Positions 60,712 through 64,000 of a stretch of 64,000 nt of DNA are shown here, in pieces. This stretch comes from Paralvinella palmiformis (Eukaryota > Annelida > Polychaeta > Terebellida > Alvinellidae). The notes beneath the pieces are model-generated. The model was not told the DNA's origin. It saw nothing but the letters and a program-made list of their open reading frames with translations, and did not search any database. Numbering within the stretch: the stretch's first letter is position 1; each line of letters starts with the position of its first letter. Where the stretch lies: positions 1-64,000 of the forward strand of contig JAODUP010000569.1 of NCBI GenBank assembly GCA_025642065.1. Direction: 5' to 3'. Position numbers and translations under genes: made by a program.

Positions 60712-61530
60712 GACATAGGATATATAATTATATTCCTACATTAAGGTGAATTTTAGAATTAAAGGAAAGAAAGTCACAGGAAAAAGGCACAGAAAAAAAA
60801 ACGGGAAAAAAGTCACATACAAAATAGATTAACAAAAGTTGATTCAGTTCAAAATATAATATTTATTAATATATCTTTTATTTCTTGTAAACGAATACTC
60901 AGTTATTATGTGGTAAAGGTTAATGAATTATAATGACTTCAACTTGTCTATGACAGGTCATGGTTAGTAGTATTTAAAGGTATATAAAAGATAAAGATTT
61001 CGTCTTGTGCATGGATCTGTAACTGGACAGGTCATACTTAGTGATTAGTTTTCAGAGTCATGGTGTTCTTAATGTGCATAGATCGGTGACTTAATATTAA
61101 AGGTCACAGAAAAAGGTTTCCTAAATTAGTCAAAATGTCAGTGTTATTTATTAAACTCAATTTCAGTCAGAGATAAAGATATACAGAATACATGCACAGA
61201 AAACAGTACTTCTCAACTCCAGCATAATATGCCTTATAATATTTGCCGGAGGATCAAATCCCTCATAACCATAAAAATATGATAAATATTATGGCCTATT
61301 ACTATATAATCCTTCTATAATATCAAATAAATCGAACAAATGAACAAAAGGTCAAGAAGATAAAAGAAGAAAAAAAGGAACCCCAATCTATGGAACGGGT
61401 AATGTGTGCTTTAACAGTGTGTAATATGGCACTGGTACAGTTAATCTCGAATCGTGAATTCAAAGTCTGGACGCTCTCTCTCTCTCTCTCTTTCTCTCTC
61501 GCTTTCTCTCTCTCTCTCTCTCTCTCTCCC

Positions 61531-61568
<38 letters not shown>

Positions 61569-61648
61569 CTGCATTTTTGTGTACATTTGTGTGTGCAGTG
61601 GTGTGTGAATATGTATGTATGCGTGTGTGTGTGTGCATGTGTGTGTGT

Positions 61649-61723
<75 letters not shown>

Positions 61724-62333
61724 AAGAGTGGGTGTAAAGGCCATGGTACAGATGATCACTAATGGTGAATATAACATATTCACGATTCATCAGGATTTAT
61801 AATTGAAAACTTTGTAATAAGACATAGTACGTACCAAGAGGTGATTCACTAATTAGTTCATCATCCTGAGTCATGTGGTCCTTTGTCATGGTAATTATAG
61901 TATCTGTTGTAGATGATATAACAGTTGTTACTTGGTCTGTTAATCTCGTTTTAACAAAAGAAATTGTCCACCCAGTTGTCGCAGCTTCGACATCTGTTTT
62001 CAAATATAAATCAGTTATTTTTCTGTAAATGATGACGTATAACTTAATACAGGTCGTAAGCAATCAAGATCGTAAGTCGACGCCTACCTGTACACAGGTA
62101 TTTACAAACATAACTACATAACTATATTTATTTCATGACATGATGTTCCATATTTCGAAATTTATGTGTATGTGTGTGTTTGAGCGCACGCGCGTTTGTC
62201 TTTGTGTTTTAAGGTGTGTGCGCCCGCGCGTTTATATGAATGTTATTATTTTACGTCAATTTGTATAGGTAAGGTAGGTTAACTCAATAAATGGGCCAAA
62301 CGACCTCCATAGGCAATGTATAGAAAGTGAAAG

Positions 62334-62375
<42 letters not shown>

Positions 62376-63309
62376 CAGTTTAAGCTGGACCTTTCATAAA
62401 ATTACCTTTTTTACAAACAAATGAAATAGGTTTATGGAAGCTCTTCTTATTACACAGTGTTGCTTTCCACTTCCCATTAATAACAATTCGTGTACATTTC
62501 TGTCTGACGTTACTCACAGATGGTTTCTTGACCCACTTCCTATATGACGATTGACTCCCATCAGTCCAAATCCACGTATTGTGATCATTTGATGCCCGTA
62601 TCAATCCAATCCAATACAGAAACGTTTCATTTCTGAATAAATAGAAATGAAATGAAATATTTCTTCACAAAGTGACGATACACCACCGATATTAAGTTTA
62701 TAAATCTGTACCTGATTTCTTCTATAAAGTTCTGCTCCTCTTCATTCGATATACTGACTAAATGTAATCCCATTGTTAAACAGCTGTTCCTAGCCTCAAG
62801 CCACGTGACCCTCTCTTGAGATACGTAGTAACAATAATTATTGTTCTTTTTCCAACCTTCATCACAAAAATCTGTAAACAAAAATTAGTTTGTTGTTCCT
62901 TTTCTTACTTTACCCGTTTAAATAGAAGTTGTGGCTGCGGATAAGTGTGTGTGTGTGTGCGTGTGCGTGTGTGTGCGTGTATGTTTGTGTGTGTGTGTGT
63001 GTGTTTGTGCATGCGTGTGCATGTGTGTATATGACAGCCTTCAAGTTAAATATTTACAGTGCTTATTTATGATCGTTGATATTACTTTGCATCTGAAAGC
63101 GTTTCGAAGCAAACTGCTGATGGAGGATAAACACACAAGAACGGGTGGCATTTGAACCATTTGAACGCCCATCAAATAACATAACATTATAAAAGTAACA
63201 CCACCGGGTAAGGTTCGTATCAAATCAAATGTTGTTTACCTGCTGTTGATATTTGTACAACAAACGATACAGCAACAACAAAAGTCGTCATCCATGTATT
63301 GAAGTCCAT
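58971..63309 (-). CDS. CTLR4: C-type lectin type I signalling receptor, about 363 residues
   Basis: Inferred exons: signal peptide 63309-63240 (core FVVAVSFVVQISTA); CTLD first half 62871-62712 (CDEGW, CYYV, TWLEARNSC); CTLD second half 62632-62406 (YWIGLIR, TWIWTDG, QKCTRI, LCNK, SFVCKKG); 53-residue Thr-rich linker 61993-61835; transmembrane 60002-59921 (LPISVAVVVLVVVVVLAVTI then IMIYLKR); cytoplasmic tail 59364-58971. The exons sum to 364 codons including the stop, with no frame break. Phases equal those of CTLR2/3. The CTLD spans residues about 24-152 and lacks EPN/QPD and WND motifs. The linker resembles an O-glycosylated stalk. The roughly 130-residue acidic tail has tyrosines in VYSI, YCSL, LYAVV and NVNYAGF contexts and ends in FME. 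It shares ELHDNxNY with CTLR3. It is predicted to be a surface receptor with a signalling tail; the ligand is unknown. (TA)n lies directly after the stop codon. Confidence 0.82.
60053..60140. repeat. (GT)n microsatellite
   Basis: About 85 bp of GT with a GGTGCGTGTCTGG interruption, in the CTLR4 intron between linker and transmembrane exons. Confidence 0.95.
60648..60708. repeat. (TA)n microsatellite
   Basis: Uninterrupted TA tract of about 58 bp in the same CTLR4 intron. Confidence 0.95.
61471..61722. repeat. (CT)n and (GT)n compound microsatellite
   Basis: CT-rich tract at 61471-61555 followed by interrupted GT repeats to 61722, in a CTLR4 intron. The Ser/Leu, Arg/Glu and His/Thr frames through it are artefacts. 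Confidence 0.95.
62255..62372 (-). mobile_element. Diverged SINE fragment followed by (TA)n
   Basis: GGTAGGTTAACTCAATAAATG, then GGGCCAAACGACCTCCATAGG and AAAGTGAAAGAT on the plus strand is similar in order to the minus-strand body of the 40.3-kb SINE. It runs into (TA)n at 62338-62372. It lies in the CTLR4 intron after the second CTLD exon. Confidence 0.35.
62943..63030. repeat. (GT)n microsatellite
   Basis: Interrupted GT repeat in the first intron of CTLR4. Confidence 0.9.
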
Positions 63310-63530
63310 TGTTTATGTGTAGTCAACTATCCAATATAAATATATTCCTATAGTCCTATAATGTACACATTATTACACCTGAAGCTTGTTGATTACATAC
63401 CGTTTTGATAGCTTTAGAATATACCATCGAACAAAGTTTTACCTTAAACGCAATAACAAACAAAAAAGCTGACTCATGGTCTATATTTGGCCATTGTAAC
63501 TCGTGGTTCTGGTACGATGACTTTCTGTAG

Positions 63531-63830
63531 CATATAATTCAATCATATGTAAGTGTAAACAACCGACATATTTGATATAAAGAAAAATACACAGATAACT
63601 GTCAACTGTCTTCTGTGGCTATTTGATTAAGAATCTGTTGTTGTTGCTGTTGTTGTTGATATTTGGGTAGAGACCCTTGGCATATAATTCAATCATATGT
63701 AAGTGTAAACAACCGACATATTTGATATAAAGAAAAATACACAGATAACTGTCAACTGTCTTCTGTGGCTATTTGATTAAGAATCTGTTGTTGTTGCTGT
63801 TGTTGTTGATATTTGGGTAGAGACCCTTGG
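63531..63830. repeat. Perfect 150-bp tandem duplication
   Basis: 63531-63680 and 63681-63830 are identical by eye, each beginning CATATAATTCAATCATATG and ending AGAGACCCTTGG. Each unit contains a GTTGTTGTTGCTGTTGTTG tract. The duplication lies 220-520 bp upstream of the CTLR4 start codon. Confidence 0.95.
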
Positions 63831-64000
63831 CTGCCGGCTATTGGATACAGCCATCTGGTGTTGACTTCTGTTGTGTCGTTGTGGCATTATTGTTGTAGGT
63901 TGGATCTTTAGGAGTCTTTCGGGAGAGTTGGGATGATGATGATGATAATGATGATGTCTGGTCGAAATGTTGTTTTCTGATGATCAATACAGCTAGGTGG
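63831..64000. other. No gene recognised
   Basis: Contains a GATGATGAT run at 63932-63955. Nothing identifiable as coding. Confidence 0.4.

Noticed and set aside
61441..61802. Frames rich in Arg/Glu, His/Thr, Ser/Leu or Cys/Val
   Set aside because: Direct translations of (CT)n and (GT)n repeats in a CTLR4 intron.

Overview
This is eukaryotic, AT-rich, intron-rich animal DNA with no bacterial features. The mix of decayed LINEs of several clades, tRNA-derived SINEs, hAT and pogo-like DNA elements, very long (TA)n/(CA)n/(GAGT)n tracts and small C-type lectin receptor genes suggests a lophotrochozoan, probably a mollusc. That assignment is inference. No complete rRNA, tRNA or CRISPR locus was seen.

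The host content is one gene family: four C-type lectin domain (CTLD) type I membrane receptors in tandem, all on the minus strand. I call them CTLR1 (13.1-22.4 kb, apparently a pseudogene), CTLR2 (31.0-39.7 kb, cytoplasmic tail not found), CTLR3 (40.7-44.8 kb) and CTLR4 (59.0-63.3 kb). Splice sites and reading frames rebuild the same plan in each: signal-peptide exon, CTLD first half, CTLD second half, short variable linker, transmembrane exon, tyrosine-containing cytoplasmic exon, with intron phases 1-2-1-1-2. CTLR3 and CTLR4 assemble into uninterrupted proteins of about 397 and 363 residues. The tails carry tyrosine motifs of SH2/PTB-binding type, and both contain an ELHDNxNY motif. This suggests a small family of signalling lectin receptors.

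Region by region: 1-4.3 kb holds LINE scraps and hAT-like repeats. 4.7-9.4 kb is a decayed Tx1/L1-like LINE (minus) with an internal endonuclease duplication and a 38-bp tandem array inside its reverse transcriptase. 10.9-12.1 kb has a possible hAT-like repeat, telomere-like sequence and a 55-bp minisatellite. 13-22 kb is the CTLR1 locus, with a pogo-like MITE and a LINE 3' end in or near it. 24.5-29.1 kb is a LINE split by a 2.7-kb terminal-inverted-repeat element. 29.4-30.4 kb is a diverged 500-bp tandem pair. 31-45 kb holds CTLR2 and CTLR3; a CTLR3 intron contains a 1.2-kb hAT element with a perfect 8-bp target duplication. 46.5-58.5 kb is a graveyard of SINEs, several LINEs on both strands and a hAT transposase remnant. 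59-63.3 kb is CTLR4, preceded by a perfect 150-bp tandem duplication.

All exon boundaries were inferred by eye from GT/AG sites, phase and comparison between the four copies. No transcript evidence or database search was available.
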